NCBI GenBank assembly: GCA_003132905.1
Contig: PKZC01000426.1
Coordinates: 18,660-32,541 of the forward strand
Source: Bryobacterales bacterium
GTDB taxonomy: Bacteria > Acidobacteriota > Terriglobia > Bryobacterales > Bryobacteraceae
DNA length: 13,882 nt
Reading direction: 5' to 3'
Shown: one piece after another, positions 1 to 7,598 of the stretch
How positions within the stretch are numbered: the stretch's first letter is position 1
How the letters are laid out: each line of letters opens with the position of its first letter
Notes under the pieces: generated by a model
The model's input: only the letters and a program-made list of their open reading frames with translations
Told to the model about the DNA's origin: nothing
Database searches by the model: none
Program-made: the position numbers and the translations under genes

Positions 1-1609
1 TGTAGAGGCTGACATTGCCGCCTGTGATGGGCGTTTCAAAAAACTCGCAGGCTTCGGCCATGCCTTCGATCGATTCCACGAGTTGCGCCATGATCTCGGG
101 CCGCTCCGGATTTCCGAAATTCAAATTGTTGGTTGCTGCCACGGGAAGCGCGCCGGCGGTGGAAACGTTGCGGCAGCATTCGGCCACCATCAGCTTGACG
201 CCTTCGCGCGGATCGAGCGCGCAATAGCGCCCATTGCCATCGAGCGACATCGCAATCGAAGTTCCGGTCTCTTTTATGCGGATGATGGCAGCATCCGCCG
301 TTGGTCCCGCCAGGGTGCTGCTTCGCACCAGATAATCGTACTGCTCCCAGATCCAACGCTTGGAACACAGATCGGCGGAACTGAGCAAGGCTTTGAGATC
401 GGCGCGGAGCACTCCCGGCGCCGAACGATCCGCAATGCGCGGGGCTTCGAGCGGAGCGATACGCGCGGGCTTGGTATACGGCCGATCGTAAATCGGAGCT
501 TCATCGGCGAGGGCGCGGTTGGGAATCTCCGCTACGACTTTGCCGTGATCCTTCACGCGCAGGATGCCGTCCGCGGTGACGCACCCCACGGTCACCGCGT
601 CTAATCCCCATTTGTGGAAAACCGCGAATACTTCCGCTTCACGGCCTTTGTCGGCCACTAGCAGCATGCGCTCCTGGGATTCGGAGAGCATGATCTCGTA
701 CGGCGTCATGCCCGTCTCGCGCTGCGGGACATACTGCAGATCGATTTCGACGCCGGTGCCGGCTCGGCTTCCCATCTCGCACGTAGAACACGTGAGACCG
801 GCCGCACCCATGTCCTGAATGCCGACGATGGCGCCGGTCTTCATCGCTTCCAGGCAGGCCTCGAGCAAAAGCTTTTCCAGAAAAGGATCGCCCACCTGCA
901 CGTTCGGGCGCTTCTGCTTGGATTCTTCGGTGAACTCGGCGGAAGCCATCGATGCGCCGTGGATGCCGTCGCGGCCCGTTTTCGCGCCGACGTAAATTAC
1001 CGGATTGCCGACGCCGGTGGCCTTTCCGTAAAAAACTTCGTCTTTGCGGAAGACGCCCAGCGCGAAGGCGTTCACCAGCGGATTGCCGTTATAGCAATCC
1101 TCAAACGCACACTCTCCGCCGACGGTAGGAACGCCAAAGCAGTTCCCATAATGCGCGATACCCGAAACGACGCCTTCGAGGATACGGCGATTGCGCGGGA
1201 TGTCGAGGGGGCCAAAGCGTATCGCATCCATGACTGCGATGGGCCGCGCGCCCATGGTGAAGATGTCGCGCAAGATGCCGCCCACGCCTGTGGCCGCTCC
1301 CTGGAACGGCTCGATAAAGCTGGGGTGGTTATGTGATTCGATTTTGAACGCGATCGCATAGCCGTCGCCGATGTCGATGATGCCCGCGTTCTCGCCGGGA
1401 CCTTGCAGGACCAGTTTGCTGCGCGTCGGCAGTTTCTTCAAGTGAATGCGTGAGCTCTTGTAGGAGCAATGCTCGCTCCACATGACGCTGAAAATGCCCA
1501 GCTCGGTGTAGGTGGGCTCGCGTCCGAGGAGCGAGACGATCTTGTCGTATTCCGGCCCGGTGAGCTGGTGGGCTTCGATGACTTGGTGAGAAATGACTTG
1601 TGGCGTCAT
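1..1609 (-). CDS. purL: Phosphoribosylformylglycinamidine synthase subunit PurL (small type), C-terminus cut by window edge
   Basis: This is the catalytic ATP-dependent subunit of FGAM synthase, which converts FGAR to FGAM in step 4 of de novo purine synthesis using ammonia supplied by PurQ. The frame is open for 536 codons to the left edge. Visible family motifs are SEHCSYKSS (residues 45-53), ESHNHPS (91-97), [16 protein letters not shown] (108-123), VGGECAF (163-169), [15 protein letters not shown] (265-279) and LSESQERM (308-315). The short N-terminus starting just before SEHCSY marks the small (Bacillus-type) PurL of about 740 residues, not the 1300-residue fused enterobacterial form. 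About 200 residues therefore lie outside the window. The ATG at 1609-1607 shares its A with the TGA of purQ (TGATG), so the two are probably translationally coupled. I am very sure of the identity. The third partner of this type, PurS, is not in the window. Confidence 0.96.
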   Translation of the reverse strand, partial: MTPQVISHQVIEAHQLTGPEYDKIVSLLGREPTYTELGIFSVMWSEHCSYKSSRIHLKKLPTRSKLVLQGPGENAGIIDIGDGYAIAFKIESHNHPSFIEPFQGAATGVGGILRDIFTMGARPIAVMDAIRFGPLDIPRNRRILEGVVSGIAHYGNCFGVPTVGGECAFEDCYNGNPLVNAFALGVFRKDEVFYGKATGVGNPVIYVGAKTGRDGIHGASMASAEFTEESKQKRPNVQVGDPFLEKLLLEACLEAMKTGAIVGIQDMGAAGLTCSTCEMGSRAGTGVEIDLQYVPQRETGMTPYEIMLSESQERMLLVADKGREAEVFAVFHKWGLDAVTVGCVTADGILRVKDHGKVVAEIPNRALADEAPIYDRPYTKPARIAPLEAPRIADRSAPGVLRADLKALLSSADLCSKRWIWEQYDYLVRSSTLAGPTADAAIIRIKETGTSIAMSLDGNGRYCALDPREGVKLMVAECCRNVSTAGALPVAATNNLNFGNPERPEIMAQLVESIEGMAEACEFFETPITGGNVSLY

Positions 1610-2280
1610 CACCGCGCTGCGACCAGTGCCGCGACCATGGATTGAAATATGACTATGCCGTCGGTCGATCCCATCAGAGGCTCGGTGGCATCTTCGGGGT
1701 GCGGCATCAAGCCCATCACATTGCGGCCTTCATTTAAAATGCCCGCGATGTCGCGCAGGGAGCCGTTCGGATTCTCTATATACCGCAGCGTGACGCGATC
1801 TTCGGCTTCAAGTTGATCGAGCGTTCGATCATCCGCGATGTAACAACCTTCGCCATGCGCGATCGGAACTACCAGACGCTGGCCTTTTTGCGCTTCCGAA
1901 GTGAACGGAGAATTCGTGGTCTCCACTCGAAGCGGTACGTGCTTGCAAATGAATTTCAACCCGCGATTGCGTACCAGAGCGCCCGGCAAAAGCCCGCTTT
2001 CCACCAGGATCTGAAAGCCGTTACAAATACCCAGCACCAGGCCGCCATCGGCCGCAAACTTGCGAATGCTCTGCATGACGGGCGAAAACTTGGCGATGGC
2101 TCCGCAGCGCAAATAGTCGCCGTAGGAAAACCCGCCGGGAAGGATGAGGGCGTCCACGTTGCCGAGATGCGTGGCATCGTGCCAGATGATTTCGCAATCT
2201 TGTCCGAGAACCTTCGAGATTGCGTACCAAGCGTCGTGATCTCGATTGCTGCCAGGAAACACGACGACGCCAAACTTCAT
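1609..2280 (-). CDS. purQ: Phosphoribosylformylglycinamidine synthase subunit PurQ (glutaminase)
   Basis: PurQ is the class I glutamine amidotransferase subunit of the three-part FGAM synthase. It hydrolyses glutamine and passes ammonia to PurL in the cytoplasm. The 223-residue length is typical. The nucleophile elbow GICNGFQ puts the catalytic cysteine at residue 86, and MPHPEDA near the end supplies His194 and Glu196, completing the triad. The N-terminus [14 protein letters not shown] and the segment [17 protein letters not shown] (47-63) are also characteristic. The stop overlaps the purL start by one base. Only 31 bases separate it from the TPR gene upstream. No clear Shine-Dalgarno sequence precedes the ATG, but a TATAAT lies about a dozen bases upstream, so a promoter of its own with a very short leader is possible. 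Confidence 0.97.
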   Translation of the reverse strand: MKFGVVVFPGSNRDHDAWYAISKVLGQDCEIIWHDATHLGNVDALILPGGFSYGDYLRCGAIAKFSPVMQSIRKFAADGGLVLGICNGFQILVESGLLPGALVRNRGLKFICKHVPLRVETTNSPFTSEAQKGQRLVVPIAHGEGCYIADDRTLDQLEAEDRVTLRYIENPNGSLRDIAGILNEGRNVMGLMPHPEDATEPLMGSTDGIVIFQSMVAALVAAR

Positions 2281-2311
2281 CGGGATGTGTTCATTATATC
2301 AGGCCGAGAAT
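2281..2311 (-). promoter_or_regulatory. Possible -10 element just upstream of purQ
   Basis: Read on the minus strand, the 31-base gap between the TPR gene and purQ contains a perfect TATAAT, ending about 11 bases before the purQ ATG. Transcription from it would begin only a few bases before the start codon, giving a leaderless or near-leaderless purQL message. No convincing -35 hexamer is found 16-18 bases upstream, where the sequence is GC-rich stop-codon context of the preceding gene. This may be chance. Confidence 0.3.
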
Positions 2312-2812
2312 TTACTCGCCCATCACGGGCTCGTAGGCCTCGTCCGGCTTGGCCCGAAGATTTGGATTGCGCATCAAAATACGCGCACAGGTGTTCCAGC
2401 GCAGAATTGCATCATCATGGCCCTGCGTGCGTAGTTCAATCGCCTTTTCGTAGCACCGCATGGCCTGGATCAGGCCGTCGTATGCGCTAAAAGCGGCGGT
2501 TGGAGCGCCTTTGCGGAGCTGTGCGTGCGCGGCGCGCTCCCAAATGATCCCGGCGAAATAACACTGTTCGTACTCGCTCTTCAAGCGCGGTAAGATTTCG
2601 CGGGCCTTACCCACAGCGACGCCTTGGCCGAACTGATCCGTGATCGCGAGCAGCAGGGTTACGAGCGCGCGTTTGTTTTCCGGTTCAACTTCGAGCACGT
2701 CCAGGCAAATGCTCTCGGCGAGCGATGGTTCATTGAGCAGGCGGTAACGCTCCGCTCGTTCCAGCGCCTCAGAGATGCCCGCTTTTGAAATCGGCTTGAG
2801 CTCAAATTGCAT
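2312..2812 (-). CDS. TPR-like repeat protein of unknown function
   Basis: The predicted protein has 166 residues and no signal peptide or membrane segment. It is mostly helical, with segments resembling tetratricopeptide repeats, for example residues about 18-52 (RYRLLNEPSLAESICLDVLE, followed by EPENKRALVTL) and a second around 108-150 ending in YEKAIELRT. Such repeats usually mediate protein-protein contacts, and nothing here indicates the partner. The start is supported by GGGAG on the minus strand, about 11 bases before the ATG. It occupies the slot immediately upstream of purQ, where purS often sits, but it does not resemble PurS, which is about 80 residues with a ferredoxin-like fold. 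The link to purines is only positional. Confidence 0.75.
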   Translation of the reverse strand: MQFELKPISKAGISEALERAERYRLLNEPSLAESICLDVLEVEPENKRALVTLLLAITDQFGQGVAVGKAREILPRLKSEYEQCYFAGIIWERAAHAQLRKGAPTAAFSAYDGLIQAMRCYEKAIELRTQGHDDAILRWNTCARILMRNPNLRAKPDEAYEPVMGE

Positions 2813-3023
2813 GCTGGCATTATCTCCCGATTCATCGCGTCCTGGGAATAGGTGAAGCTCCGAGCCACGGTGCCTTCCTGGAGAACGTTACTACGCCTCG
2901 GTGAAGCAGAAGGTTCGTTGCCTTTGCCAGAGGAACAGGTTAGCACTTTGGCCGGTTACAATGCACCTTGAACCGAGGCCAATGATAACTGACGAAATGA
3001 CGATAGTTTCTAAGCTTTTCATG
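2813..3023. other. Intergenic gap without a recognisable gene
   Basis: These 211 bases separate the small membrane protein from the TPR gene. I see no convincing ORF, tRNA or strong hairpin followed by a T-tract. A reading frame on the minus strand that runs into the TPR gene (2659-2946) has no codon or homology support and is a shadow. The promoter of the TPR gene may lie here, but I could not pick out a good -35/-10 pair. Confidence 0.5.
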
Positions 3024-3275
3024 CTATTTCAACAGATTGCCCAATGTAAGCGCAATGAAGAACAACGCCCCAAGCACCAGGAATACACCTATGATTCGGA
3101 ACTTCCAACGCGCGGCGGTGCTCAAGGCCGATTCCGCTGTAACTTGCATTGAGTACCGAGATGACATGAGAATGGCGCGCCGTGGAGCAACGATACACAA
3201 CAACCCGAACCCCAACGCTAAGCTGGAAACTAAGAGCACGAACAGCGGAAGTGCGAATGAATCCCAGTTCTTCAT
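3024..3275 (-). CDS. Small two-helix membrane protein, unknown
   Basis: The product has 83 residues if read from the ATG at 3275, or 84 from the GTG directly before it (3278). Two hydrophobic segments are clear: ALPLFVLLVSSLALGFGLLCI near the N-terminus (about residues 8-28) and IIGVFLVLGALFFIALTLGNL near the C-terminus (about 61-81). A basic, serine-rich loop (PRRAILMSSRYSMQ) lies between them, so it should be an inner-membrane hairpin. I do not recognise the family. There is no clear ribosome binding site, and overlapping frames of similar size exist on both strands. I chose this one because two well-formed membrane helices are unlikely by chance. A perfect 17-base palindrome lies about 70 bases upstream of its start. 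Confidence 0.55.
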   Translation of the reverse strand: MKNWDSFALPLFVLLVSSLALGFGLLCIVAPRRAILMSSRYSMQVTAESALSTAARWKFRIIGVFLVLGALFFIALTLGNLLK

Positions 3276-3343
3276 CACAATGACTTACACTTGCCATAGC
3301 TCGAGGTCATAATCACTCCCTTGAAGCCGACAGTTGGGCCAAT

Positions 3344-3360
3344 TATGGTCGGCGACCATA
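3344..3360. repeat. Perfect 17-base palindrome (8-base arms, 1-base centre)
   Basis: TATGGTCG, one G, then CGACCATA. It lies 14 bases beyond the vapC stop and upstream of the small membrane protein gene. A one-base centre is too tight for an RNA terminator loop and there is no T-tract. That makes it more like a binding site for a dimeric DNA-binding protein than a terminator. Its half-site on the minus strand, CTATGGTCGCC, matches 9 of 11 bases of CTATGGTATCC found just upstream of vapB (3966-3976). Confidence 0.5.
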
Positions 3361-3374
3361 GCTTCCAGGGCTAG

Positions 3375-3758
3375 CTAGGCGGTTATCACCAGATCGAACT
3401 TGGCCGCTTCGGCGAAGGCCCGAAAATCCCGGTCGCGCGTTATAAGGGGAATCGCACGGTCGATACAACTCTGGGCGATGAGGGCGTCGCCGAGACGAGC
3501 CTTGCGGCGTTTCGCCAACACCTTAGCGCGTAGCGCGCCCGCTCGCTGCCAATACCCGGAAGTGATATCGACGGGCGGCACGCCGGAGAGTGATTCCGCG
3601 ACAACGGATGGAAGTTTTGGATCGCTCAGTAATTCCGTGAGTACGGCCGGGACCATAAGGACCTGGCGATCTGCCAGCGCCTGGTCGAGCAATTGAGCGT
3701 CCTCGCCGTTGTCGCCTTGTAGGAAAGCGATCCAGGTGCTGGTGTCCGCGGCAATCAC
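3375..3758 (-). CDS. vapC: VapC-type PIN-domain toxin (ribonuclease)
   Basis: A 127-residue PIN-domain protein, the usual size for VapC toxins, which are Mg-dependent endoribonucleases that cleave RNA such as tRNA. The expected acidic active-site residues are all present: Asp5 in the N-terminal MIAADTSTWI, Glu42 in LTELL, Asp91 in LGDALIAQ, and Asp109 in ITRDRDF (Asp111 is also nearby). The start is a GTG at 3758 whose GTGA overlaps the vapB stop by four bases, the typical coupled antitoxin-toxin arrangement. The protein appears intact and probably active. The RNA target cannot be told from sequence. The assignment to the PIN/VapC family is firm, whereas a role in stress or persistence is only inferred. 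Confidence 0.93.
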   Translation of the reverse strand: MIAADTSTWIAFLQGDNGEDAQLLDQALADRQVLMVPAVLTELLSDPKLPSVVAESLSGVPPVDITSGYWQRAGALRAKVLAKRRKARLGDALIAQSCIDRAIPLITRDRDFRAFAEAAKFDLVITA

Positions 3759-3958
3759 CGGTCGTCTTTCAGCTCAGCCAAGGTGCGCGAGAACTTAGCT
3801 TTGCCACGCAGATGGCGGATCTGCGCGTAGGTCTGCGAGGCCGCGACCAACTGCAGACCCGTTCGGACGGTCTGGGTGATACCCGATCCCGTGGCTTGCT
3901 GGGCCTTTTCCAGCAGTTCGGCCGGCAATTCGATGGTGATTTTACGTGCGGCTTGCAT
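3755..3958 (-). CDS. vapB: VapB-type antitoxin
   Basis: A 67-residue protein directly upstream of vapC and overlapping it by four bases. Its N-terminus (KITIELPAELLEKAQQATG) has the strand-helix pattern of VapB antitoxins with a ribbon-helix-helix-like DNA-binding part. The C-terminal half (LRGKAKFSRTLAELKDDR) is charged and fits the tail that wraps the toxin. In this family the antitoxin, alone or with VapC, represses its own promoter. No strong Shine-Dalgarno precedes the ATG. The gene starts 51 bases after the sdhB stop on the same strand, so the pair may be read through from sdh as well as from its own promoter. Confidence 0.88.
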   Translation of the reverse strand: MQAARKITIELPAELLEKAQQATGSGITQTVRTGLQLVAASQTYAQIRHLRGKAKFSRTLAELKDDR

Positions 3959-4009
3959 AGGTTCAGGATACCATAGTGGAGACCAGGGTGGAATATGGCC
4001 TTCCGGAGG
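3959..4009 (-). promoter_or_regulatory. sdhB-vapB gap: probable vapBC promoter/operator
   Basis: This 51-base gap is the only space for a vapBC promoter. On the minus strand CTATG occurs twice, 16 bases apart, once as part of the vapB start region and once as CTATGGTATCC (3966-3976). The latter resembles the arm of the palindrome at 3344-3360. TATGGTAT could serve as a weak -10. No terminator hairpin with a T-tract for the sdh operon is visible here. Confidence 0.3.
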
Positions 4010-4753
4010 TTACTTTGCCCCGAAGGCCCGAAATAGCTTTCCTAGAGGATCGAAGAAGCGGTCCACCACCCGTTCCTTCAGCGGAATAATTGCGTTATCG
4101 GTGATGGTGATGTTCTCAGGACAAACCTTGGTGCAGCACTTGGTGATGTTGCAGTAGCCAATGCCGTGCTGCTTGCGCAAATCGGGCACCCGGTCTTCGG
4201 TATCGATCGGATTCATCTCCAGTTGCGCAGCGTAAATCAGGAAACGCGGCCCGATGAATTCGTCGAAGAGCTGATGGTCGCGCAGCACATGGCACACGTC
4301 CTGGCACAGGAAGCACTCGATGCATTTGCGAAATTCCTGCGGTCGGTCGACATCGGCCTGGTCCATGCGCCAACTTCCATCAGGTGCATCCGGCTTGCGG
4401 GGCTTCAGCTTCTTGATGCCCATCTTGACCTTGTAGTTCCAAGACACGTCGGTGACCAGGTCTTTGATCAGCGGGAAGGTTTGCATGGGCTGAATGGTGA
4501 CCGGCTGATCAAGCGGAAGTGTGTTCAGACGCGTCATGCACATTAATTTCGGCATGCCGTTTATTTCGGCTGAACATGAACCGCACTTGCCCGCCTTGCA
4601 GTTCCAACGCACCGCCATATCGTTGGCGTGTTCCGCCTGAATGTGATGAACGGCGTCCAGCACTACCATGCCTTCGGAGATTTCCGTGCTGTAATCGCGA
4701 AACTGGCCCCCCGATTTATCGCCGCGCCAGATTCTGAAGGTCGCCGTACTCAT
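4010..4753 (-). CDS. sdhB: Succinate dehydrogenase iron-sulfur subunit
   Basis: SdhB carries electrons from the flavin in SdhA through [2Fe-2S], [4Fe-4S] and [3Fe-4S] clusters towards the membrane anchor. In the 247 residues the plant-type cluster ligands are Cys52, Cys57, Cys60 and Cys72. The second set is Cys144, Cys147, Cys150 and Cys154. The third is Cys201, Cys207 and Cys211-Pro, with spacings equal to those of the E. coli enzyme, plus an extra neighbouring Cys206. The doublet NITKCCTKVCPENI resembles mycobacterial Sdh1 SdhB more than the enteric subunit. The start is well supported: GGGAG lies seven bases before the ATG in the 12-base gap after sdhA. It is the last gene of sdhCAB. Confidence 0.96.
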   Translation of the reverse strand: MSTATFRIWRGDKSGGQFRDYSTEISEGMVVLDAVHHIQAEHANDMAVRWNCKAGKCGSCSAEINGMPKLMCMTRLNTLPLDQPVTIQPMQTFPLIKDLVTDVSWNYKVKMGIKKLKPRKPDAPDGSWRMDQADVDRPQEFRKCIECFLCQDVCHVLRDHQLFDEFIGPRFLIYAAQLEMNPIDTEDRVPDLRKQHGIGYCNITKCCTKVCPENITITDNAIIPLKERVVDRFFDPLGKLFRAFGAK

Positions 4754-4765
4754 TTCATCTCTCCC

Positions 4766-6577
4766 TTACTTCATCTCCTCGATAATCTGCTTCTGCTCTT
4801 CGGTCATCGGGGGCAGCGGATCGCGATCGATCCGCATCGCCCCATCGGTTCCCTTGCTGATCACGTAATTGAAAGTACCGTACGCCGGATCCTTCTCCGG
4901 ATAGTCGTCGCGGAAATGGGCTCCGCGGCTTTCCTTGCGCTGCAAGGCTGCCAGCGCGATGGCTTCCGAGACCGTGAGCAGATTGTTCAAATCGAGCGCG
5001 GTATGCCAGCCGGGATTATATTCGCGATTGCCGCTAATGCTCACTTTCTCCGCGCGCTGTTTGAGTTTCGCGATCCCTTCCAACGCACGCTCGATCTCAT
5101 CCTCGCGGCGCACGATGCCCACCAGATCCTGCATCAAATCTTGCAAGTCGTGCTGAACCTGATAGGGGCTTTCCCCTTGCCGTTCGAAGGCTTCGAGCGA
5201 CTTGCGCGCCACTTCATCCACCTGCGCCATGTCCACGGAACCGGCGGTGTGATCTTTCGCAAACTTCGCGGCGGACTCGCCCGCGCGCTTGCCGAAGACG
5301 ATCAGATCTGACAACGAATTTCCGCCCAGGCGGTTCGCTCCGTGCAATCCCGCGCCGCATTCGCCGGCCGCGAACAAGCCTTGCACGTCCGACATCTGCG
5401 TATCGGGATCCACGCGCACGCCGCCCATCATATAGTGCGTCGTCGGACCAATTTCCATGGGGTCCTTGGTGATGTCGATGTCGCCAAGCTGCTTGAACTG
5501 GTGGTACATGCTGGGCAGCTTCTTCTTGATGTGCTCGGCCGCGTTCGGCAGCTTCTCCTTGATCCAGGCGATATCCAGATACACGCCGCCGTGCGGGCTG
5601 CCGCGGCCTTCCTTCACTTCGCGCACGATACAGCGCGCCACGTGGTCGCGCGTCAGAAGCTCGGGCGGACGCCGTGCGCTCTTGTCGCCCACCGTGTAGC
5701 GCCAGCCTTCTTCGGGAGTGTCGGCGGTCTGGTTCTTGTAGTTGGCCGGAATATCGTCGAACATGAAGCGCTTGCCCTGGTTATTCAGCAGAACGCCGCC
5801 TTCGCCGCGTACGCCTTCGGTGACCAGAAGGCCACGCACGCTGGGCGGCCAGATCATTCCGGTGGGGTGGAACTGCACGAACTCCATGCCTTGGAGCGTA
5901 GCGCCGGCTTCATAGGCGAGCGAGTGGCCGTCGCCGGTGTATTCCCAACTGTTGCTCGTAATCCTATAGGCTCGCCCGATGCCGCCGGTGGCGAGCACGA
6001 CGGCTTTCGCATGAAACAGCTTGTAGCGGCCGCGCTCTCGGTCGTAGCAAAACGCTCCCACCACGCGGCCGGCGTTCACCAGCAGCGTAATGACCGTGCA
6101 CTCCATATGAAAATCGATGCCCTGGTGGATGCCGTGATCTTGCAGGGTGCGGATCATCTCCAAGCCCGTGCGGTCACCCACGTGCGCCAGGCGCGCGTAA
6201 CGGTGTCCGCCGAAATTGCGCTGTAGAATCTTGCCGTCCTTGGTGCGATCGAAGAGCGCGCCCCAGGCTTCCAGCTCGCGCACGCGCGAGGGAGCTTCCT
6301 TGGCGTGCAGCTCGGCCATGCGGGGATGATTCAGATATTGCCCGCCACGCATCGTGTCTGAGAAATGGACGCGCCAATTGTCGCGGTCGTCTATGTTGCC
6401 CATGGCGGCCGCCACTCCGCCTTCCGCCATCACGGTGTGGGCTTTACCGAGCAGCGATTTGCTAACCACCCCGACCTTGACGCCCCCGGCCGACGCTTCA
6501 ACGGCGGCGCGCAGCCCGGCGCCACCCGCGCCGATCACCAACACATCATGTTCGAACGTTTGATATTCGGCGGCCAT
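4766..6577 (-). CDS. sdhA: Succinate dehydrogenase flavoprotein subunit
   Basis: SdhA oxidises succinate to fumarate on a covalently bound FAD, linking the TCA cycle to the quinone pool. The protein has 603 residues from the ATG at 6577. Visible elements are the dinucleotide-binding GAGGAGLRAA (17-24 region), His47-Thr in GKAHTVMAEGG as the expected covalent FAD attachment site, HPTG (237-240), RGEGG with Arg257 as the likely proton-shuttle arginine, His381 in THYMMGG, and Arg416 in GANRLGGNSL. The frame stays open upstream into sdhC up to 6877, but MAAEYQTFEHDVLVIGAGGAG is the family N-terminus. Its ATG shares one base with the sdhC stop (TGATG), so the longer start is rejected. Confidence 0.97.
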   Translation of the reverse strand: MAAEYQTFEHDVLVIGAGGAGLRAAVEASAGGVKVGVVSKSLLGKAHTVMAEGGVAAAMGNIDDRDNWRVHFSDTMRGGQYLNHPRMAELHAKEAPSRVRELEAWGALFDRTKDGKILQRNFGGHRYARLAHVGDRTGLEMIRTLQDHGIHQGIDFHMECTVITLLVNAGRVVGAFCYDRERGRYKLFHAKAVVLATGGIGRAYRITSNSWEYTGDGHSLAYEAGATLQGMEFVQFHPTGMIWPPSVRGLLVTEGVRGEGGVLLNNQGKRFMFDDIPANYKNQTADTPEEGWRYTVGDKSARRPPELLTRDHVARCIVREVKEGRGSPHGGVYLDIAWIKEKLPNAAEHIKKKLPSMYHQFKQLGDIDITKDPMEIGPTTHYMMGGVRVDPDTQMSDVQGLFAAGECGAGLHGANRLGGNSLSDLIVFGKRAGESAAKFAKDHTAGSVDMAQVDEVARKSLEAFERQGESPYQVQHDLQDLMQDLVGIVRREDEIERALEGIAKLKQRAEKVSISGNREYNPGWHTALDLNNLLTVSEAIALAALQRKESRGAHFRDDYPEKDPAYGTFNYVISKGTDGAMRIDRDPLPPMTEEQKQIIEEMK

Positions 6578-7359
6578 CAGAGGATTCTCCAATCCGTCCA
6601 GATGCCCATGGAGCACATCCTTACGTACAGATCGGAGAAAGCGACCCAGAACAGGCTCATCCATGCAAACAGCATGTGGCGGCGATTCATGCAGCTCACG
6701 CAGTCGTACATTTTCTTGCGGACGGGACGGCGCGAGAGCACATCGAAAATTCCACCCGTCAGGTGGCGGAGCGAATGGCAGCCTAACGTGTAGCTGGCGA
6801 GGAGAATGACATTGACCAGCAGCACCAGCGTTCCGACGCCGATTCCAAACTTGCCGTTGAACCACAGCGCTTTCCATACGTCGTGCGCCAGAAAGACCAG
6901 GAAGAGAAGCGCGGCATACAGGAAGTAGCGGTGGATGTTTTGGATGATCAGCGGGAAGTAGCGCTCACCGAGGTATTTCTTACGAGGCTCGCCTACGGTG
7001 CAACTGGGTGGATCGGCCCAAAAGGCTTTGTAGTAGGCGCCGCGATAGTAGTAGCAAGTGATGCGGAAGCCTCCGGGGAAGATCAGAATCAACATTGCTA
7101 CGGTGACGAAGCTCGGGAAGATGGCAGGCATGGGTCCAAACCACGAATCTTCGCCTGGATGCCCGAAAATCAGGGGCGAATACATCGGCGAAAGGTAGGG
7201 CCCGTAGCTGTAATGGTTACCCTGGAAAGCCGCCCAATTGGCGTAGACCAGAAATGCGCCCAATCCGAGGAATGTGAGGAGCGGATAAACCCACCAGGCA
7301 TCGCGACGCGCCGTTTTTCCGAATCCGCCGCGCTCTAAAGGAACGTCGATAGAGGACAT
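6577..7359 (-). CDS. sdhC: Succinate dehydrogenase membrane anchor, five-helix Sdh1/type-F-like
   Basis: A 260-residue membrane protein heading the sdhCAB operon. Five hydrophobic spans can be seen at about residues 22-42, 80-98, 136-158, 174-193 and 227-247. It is much larger than the 115-130-residue SdhC or SdhD anchors of E. coli, and no sdhD follows. It carries many Cys and His residues near membrane edges: Cys102, Cys120, His143, His159, Cys194-His195-x3-His199, Cys220-x2-Cys223 and His228. This size, gene order and Cys/His pattern fit mycobacterial Sdh1, whose anchor is reported to hold a Rieske-type [2Fe-2S] cluster. Whether these residues bind a cluster, haem or both cannot be settled here. 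No strong Shine-Dalgarno is seen before the ATG. Confidence 0.88.
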   Translation of the reverse strand: MSSIDVPLERGGFGKTARRDAWWVYPLLTFLGLGAFLVYANWAAFQGNHYSYGPYLSPMYSPLIFGHPGEDSWFGPMPAIFPSFVTVAMLILIFPGGFRITCYYYRGAYYKAFWADPPSCTVGEPRKKYLGERYFPLIIQNIHRYFLYAALLFLVFLAHDVWKALWFNGKFGIGVGTLVLLVNVILLASYTLGCHSLRHLTGGIFDVLSRRPVRKKMYDCVSCMNRRHMLFAWMSLFWVAFSDLYVRMCSMGIWTDWRIL

Positions 7360-7365
7360 GTAGAA

Positions 7366-7400
7366 CCGTCAGGCTATCGAAATGGAAGCAGCGAAGTCAA
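7366..7400 (-). promoter_or_regulatory. Candidate promoter of sdhCAB
   Basis: On the minus strand TTGACT (7400-7395, five of six matches to a -35) is followed after 16 bases by GATAGC (7378-7373, a weak -10). Transcription would start about seven bases before the sdhC ATG, giving a very short leader. This fits the absence of a Shine-Dalgarno sequence, but the -10 matches only half of the consensus. Confidence 0.3.
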
Positions 7401-7439
7401 GCGCATGCAAGGGTATACGATGGTGAGATCGAGTGCGAA

Positions 7440-7598
7440 ATGGCCAAGAAGAAGCCGCCGAAATACGATGTTCCCACCGAGATCCGGCGACTGGCGCGCG
7501 AACGAGTGGGTGCGCCGCCATCACCCAAGCTCATATTGCCGAAGACGCTGCGCAAGAAACCTAAACACAAGCGGCCGCCAGGAGAAGAGACGGAATGA
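7440..7598 (+). CDS. Small basic protein (52 residues), unknown
   Basis: An ATG-to-TGA frame of 53 codons. The product begins MAKKKPPKYDVPTEIRRLAR, continues with a proline-rich middle (GAPPSPKLILPKTL), and ends in a Lys/Arg/Pro-rich tail (RKKPKHKRPPGEETE). It is strongly basic and probably disordered apart from one short helix around residues 12-22. That composition would suit nucleic-acid or ribosome contact, but no family is recognised. The codons look like neighbouring genes rather than noise. A TATACGAT about 20 bases upstream could be a -10, and the ribosome site is weak (GAGATCGAG). Its stop codon directly abuts the stop of the convergent YIP1 gene. It is probably real, but could be a chance frame. 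Confidence 0.55.
   Translation: MAKKKPPKYDVPTEIRRLARERVGAPPSPKLILPKTLRKKPKHKRPPGEETE

Noticed and set aside
1813..2490. 225-codon plus-strand frame opposite purQ and the TPR gene
   Set aside because: It is antisense to purQ, which has its catalytic triad intact, and it crosses gene boundaries without any domain.
5342..6226. 294-codon open frame on the plus strand opposite sdhA
   Set aside because: It is His/Ala/Arg-rich with no motif, and is a typical antisense shadow of a GC-rich gene.
6578..6877. N-terminal extension of sdhA to 703 residues
   Set aside because: It lies wholly inside sdhC in another frame. The family N-terminus and the TGATG junction set the start at 6577.
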